Below, piece after piece: positions 21,818 through 34,051 of a stretch of 64,000 nt of DNA (the first letter of the stretch is position 1; each line of letters starts with the position of its first letter). Position numbers and translations under genes: made by a program. The stretch comes from Portulaca oleracea (Eukaryota; Streptophyta; Magnoliopsida; Caryophyllales; Portulacaceae), in assembly GCA_029582165.1 (NCBI GenBank), contig CM055882.1, positions 17,563,867 to 17,627,866 of the forward strand, in the 5' to 3' direction. The notes beneath the pieces are model-generated. The model searched no databases. It was not told where the DNA came from and saw only the letters and a program-made list of their open reading frames with translations.

Positions 21818-22705
21818 TGTAGAACCCTCACTGCCACAGACATAAGGTCCTTAGGGCAACACATCCAAAGGACGTTCACCATCTAGCATATCGAGGACAT
21901 TCAGCAGAGGAATTGTATTTTGAAGTGAAAGACAAACAGAAGCAAGAACAAGGAAGCTTTTTCTGGAAACTCATCTATCTTCATTTCTTATCTTATTCTC
22001 TTCGCTTAATTAAGTATAACAATGTGAATCGCAAGAAACAATCAAACGGGAGAATGGAAAGGAGATCTGAAGACAATTCCGGAAATCAAGCAAAAAGGAA
22101 ACAGGATTGAATCAAATATGGAAGGAAGCTGGAACTCGCAGAGAAGGCAAGAATCTACCCAGATCAAGCTTCAAACAGCTCTATAAAATCGAAGATCCAA
22201 ACTTGTGAAATGCATCGATTCCACGGACGAAATCGAGTGAGCAAAACAGAGAAATTGAATTCTTGTTTTGAATTTCTTTCTTCGAGTAGAGAGATAAGCG
22301 TGTGAGAGATTTATTGTGTTGAGTGTAATCAAAATCTAGACGGACTTAGATTTGTGATTTGCTCCTGTAAATCGAGTCCTTGAGAGTGCTAGGATTGATT
22401 TAAGTTTTCACCAAAATTGAGTTTGGTGAAGTGCATTTTTCCAGAAAAATAAGAAGCGTCCTTGAAAGGCGCTTGGTCTAGTGTAAAACCTAAGGACATT
22501 CATCCTAGGTTGATCAGATTCATAACATAGTAAAGGAGGTTATTCAATTTACATCTTTTGTCCTTTATTACGTTTATTTCTGTTTATTATTGAGGTGATT
22601 CTCAATCTCACAAGATTGAGAACATAACGTCCTTCATCAGTTGTGAATTGTGCAAAAATTTTCAGTAACCATATTCACCCTCTCCCCCCCTCTAGGGTTC
22701 TTTCA
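21818..22705 (+). repeat. SIRE-type LTR 1 (888 bp)
   Basis: TGTAGAACCCTCACTG ... GGGTTCTTTCA. Ends are TG and CA, preceded by TSD atcat and followed by the PBS. The short 65-codon frame inside recurs in the other LTRs and is not a gene. Confidence 0.95.
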
Positions 22706-22707
22706 AT

Positions 22708-22726
22708 TGGTATCAGAGCCTGGTCC
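22708..22726 (+). promoter_or_regulatory. PBS, copy 1 (tRNA-iMet)
   Basis: TGGTATCAGAGCCTGG, 2 nt after LTR 1; matches the initiator Met tRNA 3' end. Confidence 0.93.
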
Positions 22727-22765
22727 ACTGAAAATTCAGAGACTAATCGCTCTGTGGCAAAGATC

Positions 22766-24347
22766 ATGGGAGATCACAACATGGGGTGACTTGAGTCAAG
22801 GACGTTCATGGAACATATCACCTTTGCTGACAGGTGACAACTACAGAATTTGAAAGCGCCAAATGGAGATCTTCTTGAGAAATCAAGATGAGGACATTTG
22901 GGACGTAGTCACCAAAGGAAATTATCCTACTCCCCAGAAGACTGCTGAAGATGGAACAATAAGTGACAAACCAAGAGCTGAGTATACACCTGAAGAAAAA
23001 GAGCGAGCAAAGAAAAATACTCATGCACATTATCTTTTAATTTGCAGTCTTAATTCTAATGAATTTGAAAGAGTGTCTAATCTTGATACAACAAAACAAA
23101 TCTGGGACTACTTGGTCACGACCTATGGAGGAACAAAACAAGTGAAAAAGACCAAGATCAACATACTTGTTCAAAAGTATGAAGGCTTCAAAATGGACGA
23201 GAATGAATCCATTGAATCAATGTTTAAAAGATTCAGTGCGATAACCAACCATCTCAAGACTCTCGGGAAAACATATAGAGATGAAGAGCAAGTGAACAAG
23301 GTCCTTCAGTGTCTGCCCAGACACAAATGGGGACCAAAGGTGACTGCTATTGAAGAAGCCCAAGACCTAAAGACCTTGAAGCTTGAAGAGCTAATTGGAA
23401 AGCTCCTTGCACACGAGATACGACTGTCTGAAGGTAATCAGACCAAGGACATTGCTCTCAAAAGTACCAAGGAACCGGAAGAAGAATCAGAGGAAGATGA
23501 TGAAGAAATCATGGCTATGCTAGCTAAAGGTTTCAGGAGACTATACAGAAAAAATCCCAGATTCCGTGGACACCTAATAGAATCATCCTCCAAACGACCT
23601 TCACCTAGAGGTAAGATTCAAACCAAGGATGATAATGAATACAAATGCTTTGCTTGTGGTGCCACATATCACTTGGTCAGAGAATGTCCTTACGTAAAGA
23701 AAGTCAAAGAGCAAAGTGACTCTAAAGGAAAGAGATTTAGCAGTAAAGCTATGGTTGCTACGTGGAGTGGCAGTGATGGAGGTGAAAGTGAGTTGAATCT
23801 GAGGAAATTACAAATCTTTGTCTTATGGCAATGGACCTTCCAGAAACAACAACTGATGATGATGACGAGGTATTCACTGTTCTTTTTCTTAAATGTCCTG
23901 AGCATAATTTAAAATCAAGATTACTCAATCTGCTCGACTATATTGCAACCCTCACAGACAAAGTTCACTACCTCACCAGAATCGCTGAAACCAATTCCAA
24001 AACCATAGCCACTCAACATGAGATAATAAAGGATCTCACCACCGACAACATCAACATGAGAGATGAGATGATTCAAAACCGAACTGAGCTAAACTCCATC
24101 CTCAATCAAGAAATAAACCAAGTTCACTCTATCTTGCGCCATGAAGAAAAAATCTTCACAGATGAAACTAGTTCACCAAAAACCGAGCCAACGTCCTTAC
24201 CCTCACACAAAAACACCTGCACACCAAAGACAAAACCAAAGACCAAAACCAAGTGGGTACCAAAGAAGTCAAACAAACAATCTAACCACCAAAACAAGAA
24301 ACCTTCTTTTAAAATGACTATACCAAAGAAAGGTATAATGTCCTTCG
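22766..24347 (+). pseudogene. SIRE copy 1 gag (frameshifted)
   Basis: The ATG at 22766 is followed within ~20 nt by an extra G in a G-run (near 22785; copy 2 has one fewer) and by TGA at 22851-22853, where copy 2 has TGG. The readable part begins EIFLRNQDEDIWDVV and carries a copia gag core (HYLLICSLNSNEFERV, IWDYLVTTYGGTKQV). One zinc knuckle follows, CFACGATYHLVREC, whose Tyr replaces the usual Gly before His. An 11-nt insertion near 23790 breaks the frame. The remainder continues at 23825 as a charged, coiled-coil-prone region (DYIATLTDKVHYLTRIAETN) with a basic Lys/Thr-rich tail. Confidence 0.9.
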
Positions 24348-26093
24348 GTGCAGGTATGCCTCAAGGCTCACAACGACCTCTGGTATTTGGATAGCGGATG
24401 CTCGAGACACATGACTAGAGATCCAACCAAATTCAGAGAACTCAAGAACAACAAAGGTGGGAAGGTAACGTTTGGAGACAAAAGCCAAGGGGAGATCCTT
24501 GGAGTCGGCAAGGTCGGTAAGGATTCAGTTAATTGTATAAATGATGTATATTATGTAGAAAGTTTAGAGTATAATCTTTTAAGCATTTCTCAATTCTGTG
24601 ATAGAGGTTATAAAGTTTGGTTCAATAGGAACTCATGTGTTGTAGAGAAGGAATCTCATGAAATAGTTCTTAAAGGTCATCGGATGAACAATGTGTATGT
24701 TATTGACCTCAGTGAGCATATGACAAATGACCTTACCTGTCTTAGAGTTGCATCAGATGAAACCTGGTTATGGCATCGTAGATTGGGACATTTGAGCATG
24801 AAAACCCTTCAAAAACTAAAACACCTAGGTCTGGTTAGAGGACTTCCATCTCAAAATTTCATTCTTGACAAAGTATGTGATGCATGTACTAGAGGTAAAC
24901 AGACCAGAACCTCCTTCAAACCTGTATCTCAAGTAACCACCTCTAGATGTTTAGAACTGTTGCATATGGACCTTTGTGGACCAATTCCATACAAAAGTCT
25001 AGGAGGACGTTCATACATACTAGTCATTGTTGATAATTATTCTAGATTTACCTGGGTTTTATTTTTAAAGGATAAGACAGAGGCTTACCCAGAGTTTGAG
25101 AAGTTATACAGGCAACTCATGGTCCTTACAGGACTTAGTCTGGTGTCCATAAGAAAAGATCATGGAAAAGAGTTTGATAATCGAGATCAATTTGGAAAAT
25201 TCTGTGGTCAAGAAGGGGTTACACATAATTTCTCTGCCCCAAGGACACCACAACAGAATGGTGTGGTTGAACAGAAGAACCGCACACTGGAAAACATGGC
25301 CAGAACAATCATCTGTGAGAACAATCTACCCCTTTTTCTTTGGGCTGAAATTATAAATGATTCAAATTATATTCTCAACAGATGTACCATAAGATCCTTC
25401 ATGAAGAAGACACCCTATGAGCTGTTCAAGGGTAAAACACCAAATGTAGCTCACCTCAAGGCCATTGAATGCAAATGCTTCGTTCATAACAATGACAAGA
25501 AGGACTTAAGCAAATTTGAGCCAAGAAGTGAAGAAGAAGGAATTCTGGTAGGATATTCCTTATCTAGCAAGGCCTACAGAGTCTACATTAAAGCATCCAA
25601 AAAGGTGGAAGATTCAACTCATGTTGTCTTCGATGAAACTTCTACCTCTTCATCAGAAAGGTGCTCCATCAAATTCCAGATTCTTCAAGATGATGATAAC
25701 GAGGACACCCCTCGTATATTTCAGCAAGGTCCTCTGCAACAAAATGACGAGCCTCCTCCTGATGACACCATTCAATCAACTTCAGAACATGAGGAACATG
25801 AAACTCAAGGACCTCCGCATGATGAAGAACATGGAACTTCCGCAAATGAAGGACAAGGACCTTCATCAAGTGAAGGACAAGGACCTTCACCGACAGAAAC
25901 TCCTCAAATGGCTGATACTGCACATCAGAACACCGAGGAGTCATCAAGGACCTTCAGGTTCAAACCTGCTCATCCAGCTGACAATCTCCTTTCAAGTCTG
26001 GAAACAGGTATTAGAACTCGATCCTCTCTTAGAAACTTTTGTGCCTTTCATGCATTTGTTTCTCAGATTGAACCTAACGGACCTGAAGAAGCA
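24348..26093 (+). pseudogene. SIRE copy 1 pol, 5' part: protease and integrase
   Basis: Open without stops up to the gypsy LTR insertion. Protease: LWYLDSGCSRHMT. Integrase zinc finger: LWHRRLGHLSMKTLQ ... VCDACTRGKQ. Catalytic D-D-E: LLHMDLCGPIPY, RKDHGKEFDN and TPQQNGVVEQKNRT. A variable acidic linker follows with a repeated EGQGPSxxE unit. The frame is offset from gag by an extra base near 24346, an offset also present in copy 2. The apparent ORF runs into the inserted LTR (ends 26276), so its last ~60 codons are not retrotransposon pol. Confidence 0.93.
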
Positions 26094-29000
26094 CTAAATG
26101 TAACGCCCCGAAAATTCAATTATAGAAAAAGTCAAAGTCAAACTAACGTTAACGGTAAAATTTCAGCGGAAGTCTCAACTCTTATTCATGCCACCGCCAG
26201 TATCCGAAGGAATACAAGGCAAGAAGGGAAACTACAACTGTCTGATAACGGTAAACCAACTAACAAATCAAAGTAGCTTCAAGTCTTTCAAAAAGTGACG
26301 TAACATAAAAGATAGCTTCTAAAAAAAAAGTCGTCCTCACTTCTAATTCCCGTCCCCAGAATTTAGATCTTCACCTGAAAACAAAACATTTTAAAAAATG
26401 AGGGGAAAATCTCAATAATGTCTACCCCTAACGTTAAAAACAAGTTAAGTTCATTTCAATTCATTTGAGGGAGAGGGAATAAGTCAAACCACTTCACAAC
26501 CCTTTAATCCCTTAACTGTTTTCCTCAACCCAACCAATTCATTTATTTATGCGGGTGGGATATTAAATCCCATAAAGTAACAAATATCATACCGGATCCC
26601 AGATCCTCTGCCTACCACAGGCTACGACCAGGGTCCCAGACCCTTTGCCTACCACAGGCTACGACCAGAATATCAAGAGTTCACATTTCCGCCTACCATA
26701 GGCTACGACCAGGGTCCCAGACCCTTTGCCTACCACAGGCTACGATCAAATAAACCCGCTTAATGTTTCACTTGAATTATTAGTATCTTATGCAAAGCTC
26801 AACTCACAACTCTCAAGTCAAACCCAACCCAGGTTATCAAAACCAATAATAAAATCACGCATAAAAGACCATCTCAATTTCCTCAACTCATAAATCAATA
26901 ATCACAACAAATACACACAGTTATCCAAAACAGATGGTCACATTTTCATCATAAAGTCCACTTTCGGGATGCAATTCTCAAAACAGATTAGAAAACATTA
27001 AAACACATTTAAAGAGCATCCCAATGGGGATTAGAGCATAGACACTACCTGGTTAGCTTAACTTCACAGCAAAACAAACACACTTGAGCTCACTAACGAC
27101 GCGAATTAGCTCGGGCCTAAAATAGAATAATTATTCTAATTAAAACGCGCCCTTCGAAGTTAGTATTAACTACCTTCTAACTAACCCTCCCCTAGGATCC
27201 CTACAGGTTCCTATCAATCATGAATTTACACTTTAAATTACCTAACACATTCCAAGTAATCGCATAATAGTATCAAGTAAACCTTTTCAGTCAACAACAC
27301 ATTCATTAGCAATTTCACTTGACAAGACAGATTACAGCATCCACACAAAAAGGGTCGTAACTTGACTTCCCGACATCCTATGGGTCTGGTTTTGGACTAT
27401 TCGGAAACCTCGGAATGTCTACTAAAACTCTTAAGTTGAACTCGAGACCCAAAACACGCTTTAAGGTCCTCAAAAACCGTCATCTTCCAAAACTGTCCAG
27501 ACCTGACCTAGGTCTGGTAATCGGGGTATAGCTCGACTTATAAAATTCCGAAGTCCGGTCCGTAAAATTTCTATGAAAGCTAACATCCTAAAGTATTTCC
27601 AAACCAAACGGTAGGGCTAAATATTAACTATGCAATAAATGGTGACCGATATCGTACGACTTATAAAATATGTCCAAACTGACCGGGTTTTTATTTTGGG
27701 ATTTTCGATCCTAGTTCTAACCACACTATCCCGGGACTCCAAATTAAGGTTCTAAACAGTCTACTAAAGGCAAAGACATCCCCCCTTCACTCCCCTAACA
27801 TAACCAAGGTCAAATTACACATAAACTAACACAATTTCTCACATAAACAATCAAATCTCTAATTAAACATTTCCTATTGAAACCAAAACTTGGTAATCAA
27901 AATAAGACTCACAATTTTGACATCAACCTCAAAAAAATCAGTTACACACAGCATGAGCAAGGAACCTTCAATCGAAATAACATTTGAAACGTTTCTAAAC
28001 AAAAGAAAACTCGCTAAACTTCGTAATAACGGTATAATACATAATAATAAACAATAATAATACGATTATAACATCAAGATCAAAATTTTACTAATCATAA
28101 CATAATTTAGTTTGTAAAAAAAAAAAGAAGATTTAAACAAGACCCTTTTAAAAGATACAGTAATAGTTATAAATTTAGGTTTTTAAATTCCAACTCTCAA
28201 AACGAATAAACTCAAGATTTAACTCGAAATCGTAACATGCAATGAGATTTAAACGCAACTCCTCTTTAAATAATAACATGAACAAGTAGTAAATATTAAT
28301 CATAGCACTTGTAACTAATAAATAACTTATAAACAATAATAATCATGCATAAAATAGAATATAGACACATAGTATTTGTAATTCCTTTCAAATAACTTTT
28401 CATAAATCAAAACCCTAACAAATCGCATACCATAGCTAATATACATCGTCTACAGGAGCAAGGATAATAGTAATATCAAATTTAGTTAGTACACTAATCA
28501 AACATATTAATCACGAAATATCCCAAGCAAATCAAACAGAACAGTGGTGCACTCTGATTTCTATTTACCACATCCATTAATACTTGCATCAATGTTTAAT
28601 TTAAACTACTACACTTAAACCTTAAAGCAAGCCTATTAAAGCATAAATTAGAGGCATGAACCACACCATAGAATCATATTGTAAGCACAACAATATTAAT
28701 AAAAAAAAAACAGAGTAAAATCATGATGAGGAAAACTGATGAAAACAAACCAACGTAGGGTATTAAGGTTAGGGCTTTACGTAAGGGTTTACTGGGCAGA
28801 ACAAGCGGCAGAGAGGGCGGTGATCCGGTGTCGTCGGACGGTGGTCGAAATTGAGGAAGAACGACGACAACAGCAACAGCGGTTTATGTCGCAGCAGTAG
28901 CAGTTCCTCGCGTCTGGGCGGTGTGCGGCGATCATCTAGTGGTCGAGAGGCAGCGATGATGGTTACGGTGTTCTTGGCGGCGGCGAGCGACGACGACCTT

Positions 29001-29667
29001 GGAGGTGGTGGTGCACAGTGAGCGCGAGCCGAGAGTGAGAAAGGGAGGGACGAAAGAGGAGAAGATAGAGGACGATGGCTCGGTGGTTGTAGCGGTGGTT
29101 CGCAGTGGTGTTGGTGTGCGACGATTGCTCTCCGGCGGCGGCGGTTAGGGGTGGCGGTCGGCGACGTCCGGTGGTGGTTGCAGGGGTCGCTGGGTCTGAC
29201 AGCAGGGCAGTGAGAGAGATAGAGGTAGGGCTTGATTAAGGGTTAGGGTTTCTGATATTAACTAGTTTATACTAACACAAAATCAACTAAAATTAATTTT
29301 GTAAATAAAAAAAAATACTTGCTACTAATAAAAGTAACAGGAAAATATTTAAAATTTGATTTTCTATATAATAATAATAACCACATAATAATAATAATAT
29401 CAATAAAATAGCACATAATTCTTAGATAATTAAAAGAAAACACATAAAATCATACAATATTAACGACATAAATTACCAAATTATTCATACTCCAACGCAA
29501 CACGGGTAATTACTAAAATACCCTCGTTAATCCCTCACGATCCTACAAGCTCAAGTGTTAGCAAAAATAAATACAAACGAATAATAACAAACAACGAAGT
29601 CAAACCTAATTTACTAACGACGTCACGGTCAACATCTTTGGATTTTTTTTCGGGGTTTTACACTAAA
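26094..29667 (-). mobile_element. Solo LTR B of a Ty3/gypsy element (26099-29662) with TSD ctaaa, nested in SIRE pol
   Basis: TGTAACGCCCCGAAAA ... CGGGGTTTTACA (3564 bp) is flanked by ctaaa on both sides (26094-26098, 29663-29667). SIRE copy 2 has the uninterrupted site at ~37360. The LTR shares its ends and many internal blocks with element A and LTR C: the cctaccacaggctacgacca repeats at ~26610-26750, 'cacttgagctcactaacgac' near 27083, and a GC-rich leader at ~28790-29240. It is longer than element A's LTR because it keeps ~0.8 kb (27340-28100) that A lacks. No internal region remains, so it is a solo LTR, minus orientation by comparison with A. Confidence 0.95.
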
Positions 29668-31151
29668 GGACAGCAGCTGGATCGTAGCTATGCAAGAAGA
29701 ATTAAACCAATTTGAGCACAACAAAGTATGGAAGCTTGTCCTAAGACCAGAACACCATCCAGTCATTGGTGTAAAATGGGTCTACCGCAACAAATTAGAT
29801 GAACATGGCACTGTCATAAGAAACAAGGCAAGGCTAGTTGCTAAAGGGTACAACCAAGAAGAAGGCATTGACTATGAAGAAACCTTTGCACCAGTTGCAA
29901 GACTAGAGGCCATTCATATACTCCTTGCCTACGATGCATCAACTCACATGAAGCTATATCAAATGGATGTAAAAAGTGTCTTCCTCAATGGATATCTAAA
30001 GGAAGAATTCTATGTGGAACAACCTCCAGGGTTTGAACAACAAAATCCAGATACTCATGTCTTCATACTTCAGAAGGCCCTTTACGGGCTAAAACAAGCT
30101 CCCAGGGCTTGGTATGAGAGACTAAGCTCATTTCTTCTAAAAAATCGATTCAAAAGAGGTCTCATAGACAAAACACTGTTCATCAAACCTCAGGTCAGGA
30201 CACCACTATTATTCAAGTTTATGTAGATGACATTAATTTTGGTGCTACTAATGAAATCCTAGTAAAGGACTTCTCTGATCTTATGAGCAAGGAATTTGAA
30301 ATGAGCCTTGTGGGAGAACTTAGATTCTTCCTTGGCCTGTAAATCAAGCAGCATGAAGATAGCATCTTCATCAATCAGAGTAAGTATATCAAGGAACTCC
30401 TAAAGAAATATGGGCTTGAAAATGTCAAGCACTGTAGCACTCCAATGTCCTCCACTTTAAAACTTGATCATGATCAAAACGGTAAGGCCATTTCTGACAA
30501 ACAATACCGAGGTATGATTGGATCTCTTCTTTATTTAACTGCTAGTCGTCCAGACATTATGTTTAGTATATGTGTGTGTGCACGTTTTCAAAGTGCCCCT
30601 AAAGAATCTCACTTGATTGCTGTCGAAAGGATCCTGAGATATCTTGCAGGCACAAAGGACATTGGGTTATGGTATCCTAGCAACAACTCCCTTCATCTTG
30701 TTGGATACTCAGACGCCGATTTTGCTGGATCCAGAACAGATTGAAAAAGCACTTCAGGAGGATGTCAAATGCTAGGTCTATCACTTATATCCTGGCAATC
30801 AAAAAAACAAAATGTTGTCGTCCTCTCCACAGCAGAAGCTGAGTACATTGCTGCCGGTGCTTGTTGTGCACAACTCCTGTGGATCAAGCAACAGATAAAA
30901 CCTCCTGTACTCCAATTAGATGTGATAATCAAAGTGCAATCCAAATTACCAAGAATCCAGTCCAGCACTCCCGCACCAAACATATTGAAGTACGACACCA
31001 TTTTATCAGAGATCATGTGGACAAGGGCCATATCACTATGGACTTTGTACCCACACACCAACAACTGGTCGATATCTTCACCAAGCCCCTTCCCACTGAG
31101 CAATTCATCATCAACAGAAGGGAACTTGGCATGCTTCAACCGTGTGCCTAG
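29668..31151 (+). pseudogene. SIRE copy 1 pol, 3' part: reverse transcriptase and RNase H
   Basis: RT starts [20 protein letters not shown] and has [19 protein letters not shown], then [17 protein letters not shown] base is missing near 30187, just before the catalytic YVDDI coding, so the main frame stops there (TAG at 30224-30226). A TAA at 30340-30342 follows in FFLGL*IKQ. Both lesions are shared with copy 2. Private lesions are TGA at 30742-30744 (CGA in copy 2) and a 16-nt deletion near 30898. RNase H blocks VGYSDADFAGSRTD, STAEAEYIAAG and CDNQSAIQI remain readable. The element cannot reverse transcribe. Confidence 0.92.
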
Positions 31152-31674
31152 TTGTGGAGGAGTTAAGGCTCACCCATCCAGGGGGAGCCAAAGGACCTCA
31201 CCCACCAGGTATGTCCTCTACTCTCTTTTTGCTCATAAAGGACCTTGACATTCTTGTCCTGGAACCACATTGAGCATTCCCACATAAAACTCAGCAAACA
31301 GCTTATACTGATAGCTTCATTCTATAACTGCTCTGGATAACTGATATTTTCAAAATCTTTTCCAAAATAATCCTTGTTTATTTTTGTCAGTTTTTTTTTC
31401 TTTCTTTCCTTTTTATCCGCCCTCCCTTTCCCTTATTACAGATTTCAAAATCTTTTAAAAATCCCAGCAAATCACCATAAAAACCCCAACTGCCACACTC
31501 AATCCTCCCACTTTCCTTTTCTCGATACTCGTACTCCCTCATCATTTCCCTTCCCTTCCCAATATCTGACTTTCTCCCTCTTCCTTTCACCCGCCTATTT
31601 AAACTGACCCCACCCCTCTCACTTTTCATTCACTCATCCCTACCAACCATCTCTATCACCCTCATTCCTCTACC
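31152..31674 (+). promoter_or_regulatory. pol/env-like spacer with acceptor-like site and TATA-like box (copy 1)
   Basis: A long pyrimidine tract (~31390-31434) ends in ttattacag (AG at 31440-31441), a good match to a 3' splice site. TATTTAAA at 31596-31603 lies ~75 nt before the env-like ATG at 31675. Copy 2 keeps both (AG ~39148-39149, TATTTAAA 39303-39310). Either could allow separate expression of the downstream ORF; this is inference. Confidence 0.45.
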
Positions 31675-32808
31675 ATGAAGAAAAGGAATGCACACAAAAA
31701 CCCTGCCCCATCCCCACCAACTGGTGTGGCCAAGAGACTGCGGTCTCGTGAGTCCACCTCAGGCCCCCTTGAATCCACCCACTTGTCCTCATCTGAAGCC
31801 GTCGCCATTCCACAAACCCTATCGACCACTCTGGCTCTCTCCACCGAACAAAAGATGGAAAACCTCTCATATCGAGTGATTCTTTGCTGTGAGAACGTTG
31901 AACTGGAGCCCCTGATCCAAATCTTTCCATCGTTCGCTGCCTTCAAAGAGTTGGGTTGTTCCTCCTTCTTGACCTGTGAACCGGTAATCTACCCATCTCT
32001 TGTTCTTCAGTTTTATGCAAATCTCTCTTATAGTTCCCCTCGTGCCACCCTGCAAACTTCTGTCGCAGGAATTAACATCTTCCTTCCCCCAAACCAAATT
32101 GAGCACATCTTAGGCATTACCCCCGACCCTAATAAACCACCTTTATCACTCCCATCAGATCACAAACAGGAACTTCGTCGCCAATTTGCTAAACCTACTG
32201 AACAAAAAACCACCCAGTACACAGGCCTAAAATCTGAAGTCCGTTTTCTTTACTACACCATTGTCCGTACCATTCTTCCTCGCGGTACAAACAAAGAAAC
32301 AATCAATGAACCCTATGCATCTCTCCTTCTGAACGTCCTTAACAACACACATCCCGAACTTGGTGAAATGGTCATTCACCACATCATTCGCGCTGCTAGT
32401 TCACCTTCTGGGGCTCTACCTTACGGGAACCTGCTCACTAAAATTTTGAAAGCCTGTCGAGTTCCTTTAGAAGGGTGTGACCAAATCTCCTTGAACCTGC
32501 CCACTATTGGTCCTTCCCTTCTCCCCACTCTTGGGTATCGGCAACAATTAGATGGATCCTGGCTCCATTCTGATGAAGTCAAAGCGGTTGAAGCCTCCAG
32601 CTCTGCTGCTGCAGCCAAGGATGTCCAAAACGCACTGCAAGGACAAATTTCCACCCTCCAAGAGGAAGTGCTGACCCTCAAAGACGAAGTGAAGGCCCTT
32701 CGTATGATCAAGGAAGATCTGCTCCATACTACAGCAACCCTGAAGGACGTCATCCAAGCACATCAGCCATCTGCTCCAACAGCTCCTGCTGAAACCCCCC
32801 TCCCCTGA
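31675..32808 (+). CDS. Env-like / third ORF of SIRE copy 1 (377 aa, open)
   Basis: An uninterrupted ORF after pol, where SIRE-lineage elements carry an envelope-like or 'plant transposon protein' ORF of unproven function. The start has a basic N-terminus (MKKRNAHKNP). Residues ~60-270 are the conserved body (PSFAAFKELGCSSFL, LVLQFYANLSYSS, GINIFLPPNQIEHILGI, EMVIHHIIRAASSP). Residues ~315-355 are heptad-like and predict a coiled coil (QISTLQEEVLTLKDEV). I see no clear signal peptide or transmembrane helix, so a true membrane envelope is doubtful. It is intact although gag-pol in the same element is dead. The minus-strand ORFs over it are shadows. Confidence 0.8.
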   Translation: MKKRNAHKNPAPSPPTGVAKRLRSRESTSGPLESTHLSSSEAVAIPQTLSTTLALSTEQKMENLSYRVILCCENVELEPLIQIFPSFAAFKELGCSSFLTCEPVIYPSLVLQFYANLSYSSPRATLQTSVAGINIFLPPNQIEHILGITPDPNKPPLSLPSDHKQELRRQFAKPTEQKTTQYTGLKSEVRFLYYTIVRTILPRGTNKETINEPYASLLLNVLNNTHPELGEMVIHHIIRAASSPSGALPYGNLLTKILKACRVPLEGCDQISLNLPTIGPSLLPTLGYRQQLDGSWLHSDEVKAVEASSSAAAAKDVQNALQGQISTLQEEVLTLKDEVKALRMIKEDLLHTTATLKDVIQAHQPSAPTAPAETPLP

Positions 32809-33089
32809 CCCTGTCAACCCTGATCCCTCCGATTCTGTTTTATAAAATAGTCTAATGCTGCTTTGATTACAAACAAGTTTTTTTTTATTTTGCCAAACAT
32901 TCCTCCTGTTTCCTTTTCGGTGAAAGCCAAAAAGGGGGAGAAGAGGCTGTGAAACTCTTGGTCTATGCAGCTTAACTCTTGTTGGTCTGTAATGATTAAC
33001 TCCTCTTGCTTGCTACCTTATTATCGATGCATGAATGTTCTTATGAATTACATATATACTGCCTATATGTATATTTTTGTCTTTCTCTC

Positions 33090-33103
33090 AAAAAGGGGGA
33101 GAT
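33090..33103 (+). promoter_or_regulatory. Polypurine tract before LTR 2
   Basis: aaaaagggggagat directly before the LTR's TG; the usual copia plus-strand primer. Also present before LTR 3. Confidence 0.92.
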
Positions 33104-33991
33104 TGTAGAACCCTCACTGCCACAGACATAAGGTCCTTAGGGCAACACATCCAAAGGACGTTCGCCATCTAGCATATCGAGGACATTCAGAAGAGGAATT
33201 GTATTTTGAAGTGAAAGACAAACAGAAGCAAGAACATGGAAGCTTTTTCTGGAAACTCATCTATCTTCATTTCTTATCTTATTCTCTTGGCTTAATTAAG
33301 TATAACAATGTGAATCGCAGGAAACAATCAAACGGGAGAATGGAAAGGAGATCTGAAGACAATTCCGGAAATCAAGCAAAAAGGAAACAAGATTGAATCA
33401 AATATGGAAGGAAGCTGGAACTCGCAGAGAAGGCAACAATCTACCCAGATCAAGCTTCAAACGGCTCTATAAAATCAAAGATCCAAACTTGTGAAATACA
33501 TCGATTCCAAGGACGAAATCGAGTGAGCAAAACAGAGAAATTGAATTCTTGTTTTGAATTTCTTTCTTCGAGTAGAGAGATAAGCGTATGAGAGATTTAT
33601 TGTGTTGAGTGTAATCAAAATCTAGACGGACTTAGATTTGTGATTTGCTGCTGTAAATCGAGTCCTTGAGAGTGCTAGGATCGATTTAAGTTTTCACCAA
33701 AACAAAGTTTGGTGAAGGGCATTTTTCCAGAAAAATAAGAAGCGTCCTTGAAAGGCGCTTGGTCCAGTATAAAACCTAAGGACATTCATCCTAGGTTGAT
33801 CAGATTCATAACATAGTAAAGGAGGTTATTCAATTTACATCTTTTATCCTTTATTACGTTTATTTCTGTTTATTATTGAGGTGATTCTCAATCTCACAAG
33901 ATTGAGAACATAACCTCCTTCATCAGTTGTGAATTGTGCAGAAATTTTCAGTAACCCTATTCACCCCCTCCCCCCCTCTTGGGTTCTTTCA
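33104..33991 (+). repeat. SIRE-type LTR 2 (888 bp), shared by both elements
   Basis: Same TG...CA sequence as LTR 1. It is preceded by a PPT, as a 3' LTR is, and followed by a PBS, as a 5' LTR is, so it serves both internal regions. Confidence 0.95.
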
Positions 33992-33993
33992 AT

Positions 33994-34012
33994 TGTTATC
34001 AGAGCCTAGTCC
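33994..34012 (+). promoter_or_regulatory. PBS, copy 2 (one mismatch)
   Basis: TGTTATCAGAGCC differs from copy 1's TGGTATCAGAGCC by one base (G to T). Confidence 0.85.
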
Positions 34013-34051
34013 ACTGAAAATTCAGAGACTAATCGCTCTGTGGCAAAGATC

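Noticed and set aside
25621..26097. Met/Leu/Lys-rich 158-codon ORF and its copy at 36883-37359.
   Set aside because: Alternative frame over the pol linker; the pol frame explains the sequence.
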